This document shows, piece by piece, positions 1-10,151 of a DNA stretch of 23,024 bases (its first letter is position 1; the number at the start of each line of letters is the position of its first letter). Below the pieces are notes generated by a model. The model searched no databases, was not told the origin of the DNA, and was given only the letters and a program-made list of their open reading frames with translations. The DNA is taken from NCBI GenBank assembly GCA_009869945.1, contig WIXG01000755.1, forward strand, positions 1 through 23,024, given 5' to 3'. Both the position numbers and the translations under genes were made by a program. The DNA is from Mesaphorura yosii. Its lineage: Eukaryota; Arthropoda; Collembola; Poduromorpha; Tullbergiidae.

Positions 1-318
1 AAATGCCGAGTATGAATTGCTTCGTTCGCTGCGAGTTTGGCTCTATTTGTCCTCGTCCGTTTTACAACCATGCTGCAAATTCAACTCTACTGTATCTGAT
101 TTTACCAATTTTTCTCATGCTTCGTAAGTGCTGTCACGGTTCGCATCTATTGAGAAGCGAGAAACTCGACATTCAACACCTTTTAATCTGAATTCATGTA
201 GCAGTGTCCAATTATGTTTAAAAAATAAACCGTGACACACAGACAGACAGAGAATTGCGAATGCATAAGCACATTACGATGTGCTAATAAGACTTTTTCG
301 TTTTTCTGGGACTTAGAA
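1..318. other. No gene recognised
   Basis: I see no supported gene here. There is a short ACAG-type simple repeat near 236-252. The frame starting at base 3 has no recognisable domain. Confidence 0.4.
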
Positions 319-1506
319 TTATTTTGAAAATCTCGTGCCCTCCCTTTGGTCCAATCCAACCAAAAATATGTGTGAATGCAGATAACAAATAGTGAACTTC
401 CTTCTTAGAATTCCTTCAATACGCAGTCGTGTTGAGCGACATGTCGGAATCCTCAGCTCGTCACGTCCTAGCGGATTCCCGTTTTGTGGTCTTGACAAAT
501 CTGGACAATGGTTCCACGGTTCTTCAGGTAAGGCTTGGCAAACGGTGTTCCATCTAACTTCAATTGGCAAAATAAGCTTTGCGCCTTTATCTTGCTTGTA
601 CCAAGCTGCAGGGAGATGATGGTTGCGAAAATATTTGATGATTTTGACAATATTCCCAACAACTCCTGGAAGCTTGAGATCACCAGGGAGGAGATGAAAA
701 ATGTGGGCAGTGCAACCGTACTGAGTAATACCCATGTCCTGCATGTGTCGCATCTTCGTGACGTTCCCAGTGTTGTCGGTAACAAACGAGCCAACTTTTT
801 AATTAAATTCAGATTCGCATCGCTTAATTTCAGAACTGGCAAGTTTTTGCAAATAATCAGCAATGTGAGAGTGTCCAGATGTATCTACAGTTTGAACTAG
901 TGCAGTCTGCCCAGTGTCATTAATGATGTTGATGCAAACAATTGTCTCATTTTTAACGTTGGACCATCCATCCAGAGTCATTGTCACGGTGCTCGAAGCG
1001 AACTCTTTCATGGACTCTTCATACTTGAATGAATAGGATGCGTCTAGGACAATGAGAATTTGTGCAAATGCCGTGCAAGTGCGCTTCGAACCACAGAAGT
1101 ATAATAATAATAAATATTACCTAACAATTTGCCACCAATTTCTTCTCGGTTTGGAGGTTTGTAGCCTGGCCTCAGCAGCAGCAAAGCTTAATGAATTCTC
1201 GATGCTCAGCGTGCTGGAATGGAGTATTTGTGGCAAAGAAGTAATTGGCCAGTTGCTCATCAAGGGCTCTTTTGTAGGGTTGAGATGCTCGGATGACTGA
1301 AGATTGATGATGAGTTGATGAGCATTGATGTTTTGAGTTTCTCTCCAGTCAACTTGGGCTTTGGACACTGGAGTGGATTGAGGGTCTCCTTGCAATGGTG
1401 TATTTGTGGCGCTGGTTGATTGTTGAGGCCCGGAACAGATGAGAACGTGGATGTGAATACGTTGGACAAATTGAGTTGTCGCAGCAGCAGGAAAGAACTT
1501 GCACAA
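319..1506 (-). pseudogene. Decayed hAT-type transposase
   Basis: Minus-strand remnant of a hAT-superfamily DNA transposase (established family). Reading downwards I see a stretch with FFATNTPFQHAEHREF (about 1260-1190), then LRPGYKPPNREEIGGKLL, then a GT-AG intron at 1044-1120 that rejoins the frame as KLL-DASYSFKYEESMKEF. The core follows: TMTLDGWSNV, TVDTSGHSH, SFVTDNTGN, YGCTAH and PIEVRWNTV, all typical of this transposase class. It is broken in three ways: an in-frame TAA at 799-801 between EFN and KVGSFVTDN, a frameshift in a CTG-rich run near 1185, and another near 530 where the frame moves to YLKNRGTIVQICQDHK. The region above about 1265 is S/P/Q-rich and could be the N-terminal linker; no BED finger is visible. 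The C-terminal part and terminal repeats were not found. Confidence 0.8.
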
Positions 1507-1649
1507 ACGACGACGAGCAGGCGATAAGACAAGCTCTGCTCTCTGCTCCCTATAGTCTCTTCACCACTCAAATGACTGTACACACACAGTGTGTGACATG
1601 TGTTGACTTCATGAATGTGTACCTCGTATTATGTTTGTGCCGTACAGAT

Positions 1650-1655
1650 TTTATT
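1650..1655 (-). promoter_or_regulatory. Poly(A) signal of the receptor-like gene
   Basis: AATAAA on the minus strand, about 18 nt past the stop codon of the 1673-3844 gene. Confidence 0.5.
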
Positions 1656-1672
1656 TTTCTTGCTCATTTCAT

Positions 1673-3844
1673 TCACCATGAGATAGAGTGTGACCTTCGG
1701 CAAGCTCTTGCTTTCGTCGCCATTTTCGTCATGCGTGTTTTCAAGATACTAGAATTAGCATGGCGCAGACGATTAGGCGCCACGAAAACTTTGGAGAGCA
1801 TTTCGGCAGGCTGGACCACAATTAACTTTGCCACAGGTTGATCTCCAGCAAACCTCCGGCGCCAGTGCGCAGAAACTCGGGCGTGTATCAATTCTGCACA
1901 GAAAATCCCAAAGGCAGCCAAAAACAGACACCCACAAATTGGAAAAATACACATAATTTCCCAATCCAATGCAACCTGAGACAGATCCTCGATGCCAGCC
2001 GGACTAATATTCAAGCCTTTCCGAAGGTTTTGATTAAGATTTCTCATTCTCTGAAGTGCTGCATTCCTCCAATATGACCCGAGACCCGCTTCAGTAATCC
2101 ACTCCGCGATTTCACGTGCTTCATCACATAAATACCCAGTGAATTGTGTCCACAAAAGAATCCCTTCATCGTATGTTTCTGGAACACGATGACAAGCTGC
2201 TCTTGGATTGTACAATTTCAATTCTTCGTCAGATACATTCAAGTCACAAGAAACGATGTACGTCTGCCGCTGCCGTGAAGTGTTCGCGCCGCCAAGGCTT
2301 CTGTACTCTTTCATACTGGCTGCAATCGTGTAACTGTTGTTAAACAGGTGTCCCGCGCCTTTAGCATTAAGCCTTAACTTTATGTAGTAAAAGGGGCTGT
2401 CAGGTGACTCGGGCTTGAAGAGTGGTGGTAGCAAAAGTTTGTAACTAGCTTCAAACAACTCTTTCACTGTTCCGTACACGAGTGGTGGATTGGGGACCAG
2501 TGCAACACTCGTCATGTGGTTCTCTTCGTAACCAAGAATGAGGCAACCTGCGACCATGATCGCAAGCTGTAGTTTTGACCGCGCCTCACCTTCACCTCCA
2601 AGGAGGCGAAGCGTGTTGTACAAATTTAAGTCCAGGCGCAGCGTATGTTCTCCTGCGTCTGTGCCAGTTGCCCTGGCAACGTGAATGCCGGACAGGAGGA
2701 TGACCAGAGCACATGTGCCCAGTACCAGAACCCATGGCAACGAGCAAAATTCTCTCAACCAGTTGTACTCATTTCGAATTCGACGTTTGTCATAGTCACA
2801 GTACGCAAGACAATGTTCGTCCTGGTTTCCAAGGTATAATCGCCATGGCATCATACCTACGCCAATGTAAAATGGCCAAAGCCGTCGTTCTCCAATGATA
2901 AGAAGATCATATTTGAGGCTTGCATTGACATCCATCTGCGGTTTAACTTGCATACTTCCATTCAACTTGTATACGATGAGCTGCGTCATTCTTCGGTCTG
3001 GGGCACACTCGTGATTTGCGTATGGTAAAATTTGGGCACGTGAACGTGACTTGGCTATGTGTCCGGCTGCAGTCGTCGGTTCATCTTCTGGGCACCGGTA
3101 CTGGAGCTGTTGAGCAGAGTAAAGCGGGTGAACCACTTGAACAGTGTGCCGACCAAGGTTACGACGATGGCTTCGGTAAAGATGATGCAAGTGTATATCC
3201 AAGGGTGGACCATTCAAATTCCAATTCTGAGCCTGCTTCCCGTCACTGCCACTGCCTTCATCCTTGTTTGAAGTACCAATTCCAATGCCAAGACGCTCCA
3301 TCGTGAAAGGATGAATCCAAAACACATAAATTGTAGAAGCAGCGCCAGTATGAGCATCTGCATTTAGAATAATTTCATACAATTGAACATTGATTGAAGT
3401 CGTCACTTTTCCAATTGCCCGCAATGCAGATTCCGAGTCGTGGCTCGAACTATGGACATTGACCACAATCAGAAACGCATGTGCACGATCACGAACTGCC
3501 ATTCCTTCAAAGTATGAGCCAAAACCATAGGCAACGGTCGAAGACGAAGAGGACTCAAAGTCTGGTTGAATGAGAAGATGAACATTACAGATGCGGGATT
3601 CCCAACGTTGAAGAGTTGTACTCGCTCTGCCTGTGCTTGGGTCACGTTTTGAGGTTGGAATTACAGGATGACTCAGGTTACGTACCGTCCATGGTTGACC
3701 ATACTGATTTGAATGCAAGATCCGTTCAGACAAATCGTGATCGTAGAAATCGAGAAGATGAAATGCACACTTGTGCATGTACTCAAGACGGAGATGTGAA
3801 CCGTTACCAAATGCCAAGGGCAAAAACAGAAAAAACAGCAGCAT
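1673..3844 (-). CDS. Divergent ionotropic-receptor-like membrane protein
   Basis: Intronless ORF of 723 residues from an ATG. An N-terminal hydrophobic segment (about residues 1-14) looks like a signal peptide. A long extracellular-type N-terminal half is followed by a membrane segment at about 367-390, a second hydrophobic segment at about 425-450 containing GYEENHMTSVALVPNPP, and a third at about 629-652. The sequence after the second segment (GTVKELFEASYKLLLPP) resembles the stretch after M3 of glutamate-receptor-like ionotropic receptors, where a Y-x-x-x-x-T/S motif is followed by a P-containing run and an EL motif. The final segment would be M4. Known role of the family: ligand-gated chemosensory channels. 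I do not see a clear M2 pore loop between M1 and M3, so channel activity is uncertain. The number of glycosylation-type NxS/T sites fits an ectodomain. An AATAAA lies just downstream. The reading frame is intact over 2.1 kb, which argues for selection. Confidence 0.65.
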   Translation of the reverse strand: MLLFFLFLPLAFGNGSHLRLEYMHKCAFHLLDFYDHDLSERILHSNQYGQPWTVRNLSHPVIPTSKRDPSTGRASTTLQRWESRICNVHLLIQPDFESSSSSTVAYGFGSYFEGMAVRDRAHAFLIVVNVHSSSHDSESALRAIGKVTTSINVQLYEIILNADAHTGAASTIYVFWIHPFTMERLGIGIGTSNKDEGSGSDGKQAQNWNLNGPPLDIHLHHLYRSHRRNLGRHTVQVVHPLYSAQQLQYRCPEDEPTTAAGHIAKSRSRAQILPYANHECAPDRRMTQLIVYKLNGSMQVKPQMDVNASLKYDLLIIGERRLWPFYIGVGMMPWRLYLGNQDEHCLAYCDYDKRRIRNEYNWLREFCSLPWVLVLGTCALVILLSGIHVARATGTDAGEHTLRLDLNLYNTLRLLGGEGEARSKLQLAIMVAGCLILGYEENHMTSVALVPNPPLVYGTVKELFEASYKLLLPPLFKPESPDSPFYYIKLRLNAKGAGHLFNNSYTIAASMKEYRSLGGANTSRQRQTYIVSCDLNVSDEELKLYNPRAACHRVPETYDEGILLWTQFTGYLCDEAREIAEWITEAGLGSYWRNAALQRMRNLNQNLRKGLNISPAGIEDLSQVALDWEIMCIFPICGCLFLAAFGIFCAELIHARVSAHWRRRFAGDQPVAKLIVVQPAEMLSKVFVAPNRLRHANSSILKTRMTKMATKARACRRSHSISW

Positions 3845-4335
3845 TTTCTAGAATTTGCAGAGAATAACAGAAACTTCTAAGTAACAATGTTTCAATAGTT
3901 TCTGACTTCATACCCTCAACCAAACTTGTACTAAATACGAAATTCAAATGACGAATACCAATATGGTACCCAAGATGATTAAAAATTCAACGAAACGTGG
4001 TAAGAAGGCGAGGGATAGGATGAAAGCAATGTGAGCTTTTGTAGAACTCACAAATCTTTTAATTAGATTAATGGACTTCTGGACGTACGCGGACTCATGT
4101 GCGGGGAATTTTTCTGTGCGTGTCGCGTGATTCGCCGTGCGTGCTTTTAAATTATTGAAATTATGTAGAAGACATACATAGAATAGAGCTGGGCTGTCCT
4201 TCAAAACTCAAAAGGCTGACGCAGGCAAGGCAGCCAGGCGGGTGTAGAGCCAAGGCGCTGAAGTAGTGATGGACTCATTGTGCTGCCTGACTCTATGAGC
4301 ACGAGCACTTGCACAGCACGAAAAAATGCTCAGAG
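3845..4335. other. No gene recognised
   Basis: AT-rich upstream region of the receptor-like gene. The 86-residue minus frame at 3944-4204 has no recognisable domain and is probably chance. No clear TATA box was found. Confidence 0.4.
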
Positions 4336-4467
4336 TCACTCAACCCGGATTCCATCTCCGCCCTTATGTGGCCCTGAAATCGCCAGTACAACTTCGCCAA
4401 CCTGTAAAAGAGTCCAATTCACACTTACGCTTGCGGTTGCTCGTGGCGCAAATTGCGTGGCCAGTTC
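4336..4467 (-). pseudogene. Possible decayed MoaE/MOCS2B-like fragment
   Basis: A 43-codon open stretch with no start codon, bounded by an in-frame TGA upstream (4468-4470). It contains LQVGEVVLAISGPHKGG. In MoaE/MOCS2B (large subunit of molybdopterin synthase) a conserved segment has the form vGE-x-x-V-x-I-x-V-S-x-P-H-R, and this stretch matches it over about a dozen residues. Farther upstream on the same strand (about 4590-4663) a frame starting MENLIECTSENVIVS is a weak candidate for the N-terminal region, broken by a TGA. Everything else of the enzyme is missing, including the WKKE-type motif expected after the HR segment. The match is short and could be chance. Confidence 0.2.
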
Positions 4468-4470
4468 TCA

Positions 4471-5328
4471 ATTTTTGGGAGGCTTGGAAATGTGGAAATT
4501 CATGTGAAATGTGAAGGCCTGGGCAGCTGCGATACTAGATCTGAGACCATAATTGGAATGAGACAGCATGTTGAATGACATTGCCCGAATCAACCGAATC
4601 GCGTCACGTTTATCTTTATGGACACGATAACATTTTCACTCGTGCACTCAATCAAATTCTCCATCCTTCCCAGCCACAAGCAGCTCAAATTTTGCAAATT
4701 CCAAAGCGCCTGTCGCCTGTCTCTCCAAGGACACCATCAAAAGCCTTCCGAGTAGATTCGAGTTCCTAGGCTCCTCCTGGAGTTGCAGCCACTGAATGCT
4801 GAGGGACAGTCTTTGCCTCCACAATTTCACAATCGAGCCAAAACAAAGAGTTTGGGCTGACAAAGGACACAAAAGAGAAAACCAGAAGGCGAATTGGGAA
4901 TTTTTTGTGTAATTTTAATTCTATTTTATGTGCCATATTTTACCAATCATTCACATAGTTATAATTCAATTCGGCATCTGATTAAATGGATAATTATTAA
5001 AAATAACACATTGGCTCCATGACTGACCGCTACTAAAATTGTTAACTACTATGGAAAACATAAATGAACTTCGTGTTGTTGTGGTTTAAGGAGCAGGTGG
5101 TGGGGGGAAGGTAAAAACTGACTCAATCTATTAATTGAGCTGGTATCAAATCCAAGTAAAGCAAGTTTAGTAACGGTAGCTGCCCTTTTCATTGTCTTTG
5201 TCTAGTGTCATATCAATTGTCGTGAGATCCAAGTCATAAGTCATAAGAACTACTGACTCTGGACCAATAAATATTATCCAGCTATAAATTCCGTGTGCGT
5301 GGACAGCCGACTTTGAGAAATACATTTT
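4471..5328. other. No intact gene recognised
   Basis: AT-rich spacer downstream of the CUB gene. The minus-strand frame at 4648-4872 begins at a TTG and has no recognisable domain. I see no RNA gene and no clear repeats here. Confidence 0.4.
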
Positions 5329-5333
5329 TTATT
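5328..5333 (-). promoter_or_regulatory. Poly(A) signal overlapping the CUB gene stop codon
   Basis: AATAAA on the minus strand that contains the TAA stop codon (5329-5331) of the CUB gene. If it is used, the 3' untranslated region is only a few tens of bases. Confidence 0.45.
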
Positions 5334-7325
5334 TTACAATTGTGTAGTTAAATGTGTATCCATTGATGGGCTCTGTGGCTCGTACCGTTGTGACGAGGAG
5401 CCCAAAGAAACCTCTGCTCGCAGTGTAAAAAGTTCCCGCTGGGATCGACTGACATAACCTAAAAGATTAGCCGATCAGATCAACAATGTAAAAAAAATTA
5501 AAACGAGCTGATCGCAGATCAACTACGCAGTTCGTACCTTTCACTCAGCTGAAGTTGTCCAGTCAGGTTGCGGTTGTTCGGCGAGTCTTGGACGATCTCA
5601 AACAGAAAGAGAGAGTTGAGACTGCAGCCCGACCCCGCCCACACTCCAAACTCCTCTACAGTCAACTGAACGTGATCGAACGCCTCTGTTGTATTTGGGG
5701 CAATCACGAATGAACTGAAAAACATGAGCTTGCCGCCCACGTGAGAGACAAGTCCTGTGTCTCCGTACTGACCCAGATCCGTGTAAACACGTGGAAATGA
5801 CTCCACACCGGGCATGTGTGCGGCGAAGTGGAGTCGGAACCCTGTGCCTGTTTCATGCTCCGCGCCAGCGCCCGCCGCCCCCGAGGTAAAAACGACCACA
5901 GCCAGTTTCCCAAACAAGTTGAGAACTTCTCGCCCGCCGTAGAGTACATTCATTTGGCCCACGTCCCTGACCCAGTTCCCTGCGTACCCATCGTACGGAA
6001 TTCGATGGTTCGTGATTGTGATCCGGTCCTGATCCACGACCAGCCCAGACTCTTCTTTCGTGAAAGAGATCCGAAGGTTTCTCTGAGCTCGGATTGTCCA
6101 GACGCAGAGTTCGTGTGGAGCGAGTGGCTCATTCAACTTGTATTCAATGTACCCCGAGTCCATCTCCAGCACTCCGCCACAGCTGGTGTCTGCAATTGCC
6201 ATAATTGCGAAACATTCGCTTGAACTTTGAGCCTATAATTTGAGGCTAAGATATCCTGTGAATTCTTACATGCTCCAGGCATTGGTTCAGGAACATGGAC
6301 CGCGTCCGGTGGCCCTGGGAGGAGCTGAATTGTTTTCCATTTGAAGTGAAACCCCCGCCGAAGCTCCCTACCCGCCTCACGAAAGATTAAAAGAAATCCA
6401 GCCTTTGCATAGTATCCATAGCCTCCTGCTTCTCCACACACTCCAAAGTCCCGAGGTCTGAGAATCCGGATTCTGTCCCACGCATTGCAATTAGAACCGC
6501 TGCAATGAGTCTCCAACTCGGGGAGAATCTCATACACATCCACTGAGTCCATGTCACAGTTCGTCCAGCCAAAATTGAAGCCGCTGTGGTGCCACTCTAC
6601 GTCCAGTTCATCAATCTCCAGGAGGAGGTCGTAGCCAGCGAGTGCCGTCTCAGGATTCGAGAGCACAAAGGTCGCGACCTCATCCTCCAAGTAGAACTCT
6701 GAGTCTGGGTTTCCTTTGGGGTAGCGCATTTCACCAGCGGCTGCCTCCGAATACCAATTGTACACAGGTTCGTTTGGATAGGATGGGACCCAAGGGGGTG
6801 GTCGACCCACAATTCTCATGTGAAGGTACTTCTCTCCTCCTGCTCCTCCTGAATGTGATCGGAGTCGAAGAACAATGAATGCAAGTGAGATGAAGCTTGA
6901 GTACTCGATCGGCTCCGTTGTGTTCACGAGAATCGTTGGACCTGTCCCAACGGTCACCGTCAGCTCATCCTCTGGGTCTAGATTCCAATCCTGTACCTGA
7001 AAGACGACGTGTTGGCGACCAACGGGTTGAATAGTCCATACACACTGAACTGGAGTGTTCGCGGGTGGTGATGGTGCTTCCCAGACTAGGGTCCGGTTAT
7101 TACCTTCGATAACGCCACCACAGGCTCCGTCTGTCATCAGAGAACATACACGCAGCCCGCAGCAGACGTGAAACGGGCGTGTGAGTCCAGAGTTACGGGT
7201 TTGTACTGTACTGTCTTTGTCTTACCTGATGGATAAGGGTAGTCAAGAGTATTACCATGGACGCGGACGGTGGCGAACGTCAGAACGGCCATGACGAGTC
7301 CCCGTGACACAACATTTTTTTTCAT
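5329..7325 (-). CDS. Secreted multi-CUB-domain protein, four exons
   Basis: Rebuilt exons: 7226-7325, 6270-7130, 5538-6189, 5329-5458. Introns of 95, 80 and 79 bp all have GT...AG ends and the phases agree (1, 1, 2), giving 580 residues. The N-terminus (MKKNVVSRGLVMAVLTFATV) is a signal peptide; 7226 was chosen as the first donor because CAG|GTAAGA is far better than the one at 7256. Mature protein: a first CUB-type domain starting DGACGGVIEG with CVWTIQP, a second with an internal cysteine cluster (THCSGSNCNAW), a third starting TSCGGVLEM with CVWTIRA, and a further CUB-like half ending LCQSIPAGTF...NYTIVK. CUB domains are extracellular beta-sandwich binding modules; no protease domain is present, so a binding or adhesive role is the likely one (inference). 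It faces a related gene at 8009, and a TATA-like site lies at 7454-7461. Confidence 0.82.
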
Positions 7326-8008
7326 GATCGTTCCCGTTGCGGGTTGCCACTGCCGTTGGTGGTACGAGGTACGGGCTCGTCAGACTCAGACCTTAAAAGT
7401 GTATGTGCAGTGCAGGTTGTGGCTTTTGTCGTGCTCTGCTCATCAATCAGTAGTTTTTATACTCCAGAATAGCGACAAGAGCATGCGGACGCGGACGACA
7501 CAAGATTGCCCTTGGTGAACATGTCGAGTACTTGTCAATTAACTCTGACTCAATTATTATTCTGAAATTCTTGGAAAAAAATAACTTGTCACTTGTTTAT
7601 TTGTAATTTAACCTTGGGATGTGCGATCAGACGACTTGTCGAATCAAATTGATTCGCGTAAATGTGGAAAAATTCGCGTAGGTGTGTCTCACTTTATCAG
7701 CAGTCTCTCACAAGGCAATTGGACCCAAGTAATTGCGTACTGTGGTCCTCAAGTGTTGTTTGTTTATAAAAAAATACATGGAAAAGTTAAACTTACGAAA
7801 CTTTGGCTGAAAAACACTTGAGACTGAGCGACTGAGGAGCACGCGTGCTCTTTGGTCCGCTGAAATCATCGTGTGATGGCGTCTCCGGACTTGTGAAAGC
7901 AACATTTACACTTTTGGCAATTCAGCACTCGCAAGTCGAAATATGAAATAAAAAAGAATGCCGAGTTTGACCAACTTCGTCTCAGTTGCGACTTCGAACT
8001 CAGCCACC
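7326..8008. promoter_or_regulatory. Shared intergenic region of the divergent CUB genes
   Basis: 683 bp between the start codons of two CUB genes transcribed in opposite directions, so it must hold both promoters. A TATA-like site for the minus gene is at 7454-7461. A TATAAAAAA run at 7765-7773 is a weak candidate for the plus gene. No ORF here is convincing. Confidence 0.5.
7454..7461 (-). promoter_or_regulatory. TATA-like box for the minus-strand CUB gene
   Basis: Reads TATAAAAA on the minus strand, about 129 bp before the ATG at 7325. The expected start site would lie near 7430. Confidence 0.4.
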
Positions 8009-9069
8009 ATGGATGGCCATCGACTCAAACGTTCTACCCTGCTTGGCCTCTGCGTCTTCTTGTTATCGTTGCCGTGCTTGGTCCCAGGCTCGACTGCCGC
8101 TGCTGCTGGCGGCGACGCTGATTCTTTGCTCAAGTCCTTCAGCCCGTGGCCGAGCAAGAGCACGAGCATGGAGTGCGGTGGGATTCTGACACTGGACGAA
8201 GAGGGAGCTGAGGGTGTCATCGAGTACAAGCTTGGACAGTCGTACGAGAACAATGAACTCTGCATTTGGACCATTCGTGCCCCACAACGAAACAAACTCT
8301 TCTTCCTCCTCGAACACGCGAACTTTGAGTCAGGCTTCGACTACCTCCACGTTCACTCGTATCCCGAACATCCAGGATTCGGAGAGAGAAAGAATGCGAC
8401 TGATAGAATGTGAGTCTTTGCATGAATTCTGGCCCGAGATCACTTACTCTACAATACGCATACGGTTTGGATTTTGTTTGCATTGAAGGCGAGCTCCTGG
8501 TCAGCTCCTTGAGGTCGTCGGCCCACTTGCGTTCGTCGTCTTCAGTTCAGACATGAGCGTGACTGGCACAGGGTTTCAACTCTTTTTCCATGGTTCAGAG
8601 CGGAACACGACAGGAGCCTACCCGACGAACTGCAACTACACCGACATTTACTCAACCACGGGCGCTGGAGGGGTTCGTGAGCCCATTCATTTCCCGCAAA
8701 CGCCTGGAGTGCCGTATGGTCGCTTTGAGTTCACCTCCATCGTCCTCCCTCCTTCCAACCCAACCAGTCTTCAGGAGTCAGTCGCAGTTCGATTTACGAG
8801 ATCAGATTTAAATCAGTTTGATGACGCAATCTACCTGACAGAAGTGTCACGCGATGGATGGGTTCTCCGTGCAGCGTAAGAATCATAGTGTGCAGCATAA
8901 CTGCACAGATCAGGCGCGGCACTTATGAAGCCCTTTCTCTGTGTGCCCCCGTAGGTTCCGTTACAATGATGTCGTGGATGGCTACGCAACCACGGGAAGA
9001 GCCTTCATTGTTATATTCAGATCGTACAATTATCGTCCAGACACTTTTACGGGGTTTACTATTGAGTGA
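8009..9069 (+). CDS. Secreted two-CUB-domain protein, three exons
   Basis: Rebuilt exons: 8009-8409, 8489-8875, 8955-9069, with 79-bp GT-AG introns and matching phase 2 at both joins, giving 300 residues. The ATG at 8009 sits in a very good start context (gccaccATGg) and begins a signal peptide (hydrophobic core LLGLCVFLLSLPCLV); an in-frame ATG at 7958 is in a weaker context and would put 17 residues before it. The mature protein opens MECGGILTLDEEG, contains ELCIWTIRAPQRN, and has a second CUB-like half ending TGRAFIVIFRSYNYRP-DTFTGFTIE. ELCIWTIRA is nearly the same as ELCVWTIRA in the third domain of the divergent neighbour, so the two are probably paralogues. Extracellular binding role by family; ligand unknown. 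AATAAA follows 15 nt after the stop. Confidence 0.82.
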
Positions 9070-9084
9070 GATCTACTGTTGGCC

Positions 9085-9090
9085 AATAAA
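9085..9090 (+). promoter_or_regulatory. Poly(A) signal of the plus-strand CUB gene
   Basis: AATAAA 15 nt after the TGA at 9067-9069. Confidence 0.55.
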
Positions 9091-9124
9091 GCAGTAAATG
9101 CAATGTCCTAATTAGATGACCTCT

Positions 9125-9440
9125 TTAATAGTCGCATGAGTTGGTGCCCAAGTCGAATGAATCCGCATGGGCCGTCAAATACTCGTCCAGGACGTCTAGC
9201 TCATCAGCTGGGTCCAACTCGAACGCTGATGACGCTGGAAGCGTCTCCTTAGGCTGCTGCGCAGGGATTGCTGGTGACAGCTGCTGGCGTTGAGCCCAGG
9301 AGCCAAAGGGGACTTCTGGGCGTTATGGCCTCATCGTCAACCAGTGCTGCTCTTTGTTGAACCACTGCCTCAATCCATCCCGTCTCGACGACTTTGAGCA
9401 CGTTGTGATGTACAACGACGACGACAGCAGTTGCAGACCG
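9125..9440 (-). pseudogene. Unrecognised coding remnant
   Basis: Two overlapping minus-strand frames look coding by codon choice. One reads NVLKVVETGWIEAVVQQRAA then DDEAITPRSP; a one-base shift in the CCCC run near 9310 moves to the frame FGSWAQRQQLSPAIPAQQPK, which ends in an acidic tail (ELDPADELDVLDEYL) and a TAA at 9125-9127. Joined by that single shift they would form one C-terminus. I do not recognise the family. No start codon or clear splice site was found, so this is probably the broken end of an old gene or transposon. Confidence 0.25.
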
Positions 9441-10006
9441 CCACGTCTTTCAGTCTCTTTAGTCCATGAAGTATTGCGTTTATCTATAATTTTTACATGT
9501 ACAGGAAGACACCAGCATGTAGCTTGACGGGCTCTGACCAAGCGAGCACAAACTGCCACACGTTTCCAATAAACTTTGTTTACGTCCAACGGCAGCAGGC
9601 ATTCAGGCCCATGATGGGTCCCAGCTCGTATGGGGTCTGATTGGTGCCATTTTCCTAGATGCAGGGCGTGCAGTTCGGGGTTTGGATGCAGCCAAAATGA
9701 GTGTATGCAAATTATGAGGACTCTAGTCGGAAGACTCAAGTGCAGCAATTGTATGGTGTGCTGGGGCAGGGTGAGACCTCCTCAGGCGTCATACGCAGAC
9801 ATGTACGAAGAGTGGTACTGGAATCTACACCTCGAGAATGGTTCTAATTAGTTTTAGCCACTGACGCAATGCAGTTACTGTAGCTCATGTCATAAAGGAT
9901 GTATTTGTGGTCCATTCCGGCCTTTGTTCATAATAAAAAAAAGTTTAAAAGAACTGTACAACATTCTTTTCACTGGAAATAAATTCAGTTCACGAGTCCA
10001 TGTAAT
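9441..10006. other. No clear gene; short coding-like traces
   Basis: The minus-strand 141-residue frame at 9323-9748 has no recognisable domain. A plus-strand run ending at 9850 (ASYADMYEEWYWNLHLENG, then TAG) looks coding-like but is short and has no start. The MULE element begins just downstream. Confidence 0.3.
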
Positions 10007-10014
10007 TATATATA
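10007..10014 (+). repeat. Left TA-rich target duplication of the MULE element
   Basis: TATATATA directly outside the left terminal repeat, matched by TATATATA at 12643-12650. MULEs usually duplicate 8-11 bp at the target. As the word is its own reverse complement, it cannot be separated from an extension of the inverted repeat. Confidence 0.45.
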
Positions 10015-10151
10015 CACGATGACTGTATACAGCTTGAACGTATACGCTTGACCGTATACACGTTTGACCGTATACATGCTTCACCGTATACACGCTTCAC
10101 CGTACACACGCTTCACCGTATACACGCTTCACCGTATACGGGAATCCTCAA
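10015..10151 (+). repeat. Left terminal inverted repeat with 16-bp tandem units
   Basis: Reverse complement of 12506-12642 over 137 bp with about eleven mismatches and no gap by eye. Inside it repeats a unit of the form CGTATACACGCTTCAC about six times, with TTGAC variants outward and TTCAC variants inward. A weaker match continues to about 10184. Confidence 0.9.

Noticed and set aside
3944..4204. Minus-strand 86-codon frame
   Set aside because: No domain and no supporting signals.
4402..4428. A GT-AG intron of 27 bp in the MoaE-like fragment
   Set aside because: Too short for splicing compared with the 58-138 bp introns nearby, and the frame is open without it.
5816..6223. Plus-strand 135-codon frame
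   Set aside because: Antisense to the third exon of the CUB gene.
7131..7255. First donor of the minus CUB gene at 7255
   Set aside because: The donor at 7225 (CAG|GTAAGA) is much stronger and gives the same phase.
9323..9748. Minus-strand 141-codon frame
   Set aside because: No domain, odd composition, and other frames in the same stretch look at least as gene-like.
10030..10140. CRISPR-like array of regular short repeats
   Set aside because: The repeats have no unique spacers and are mirrored at 12517-12630, so they are parts of transposon ends.
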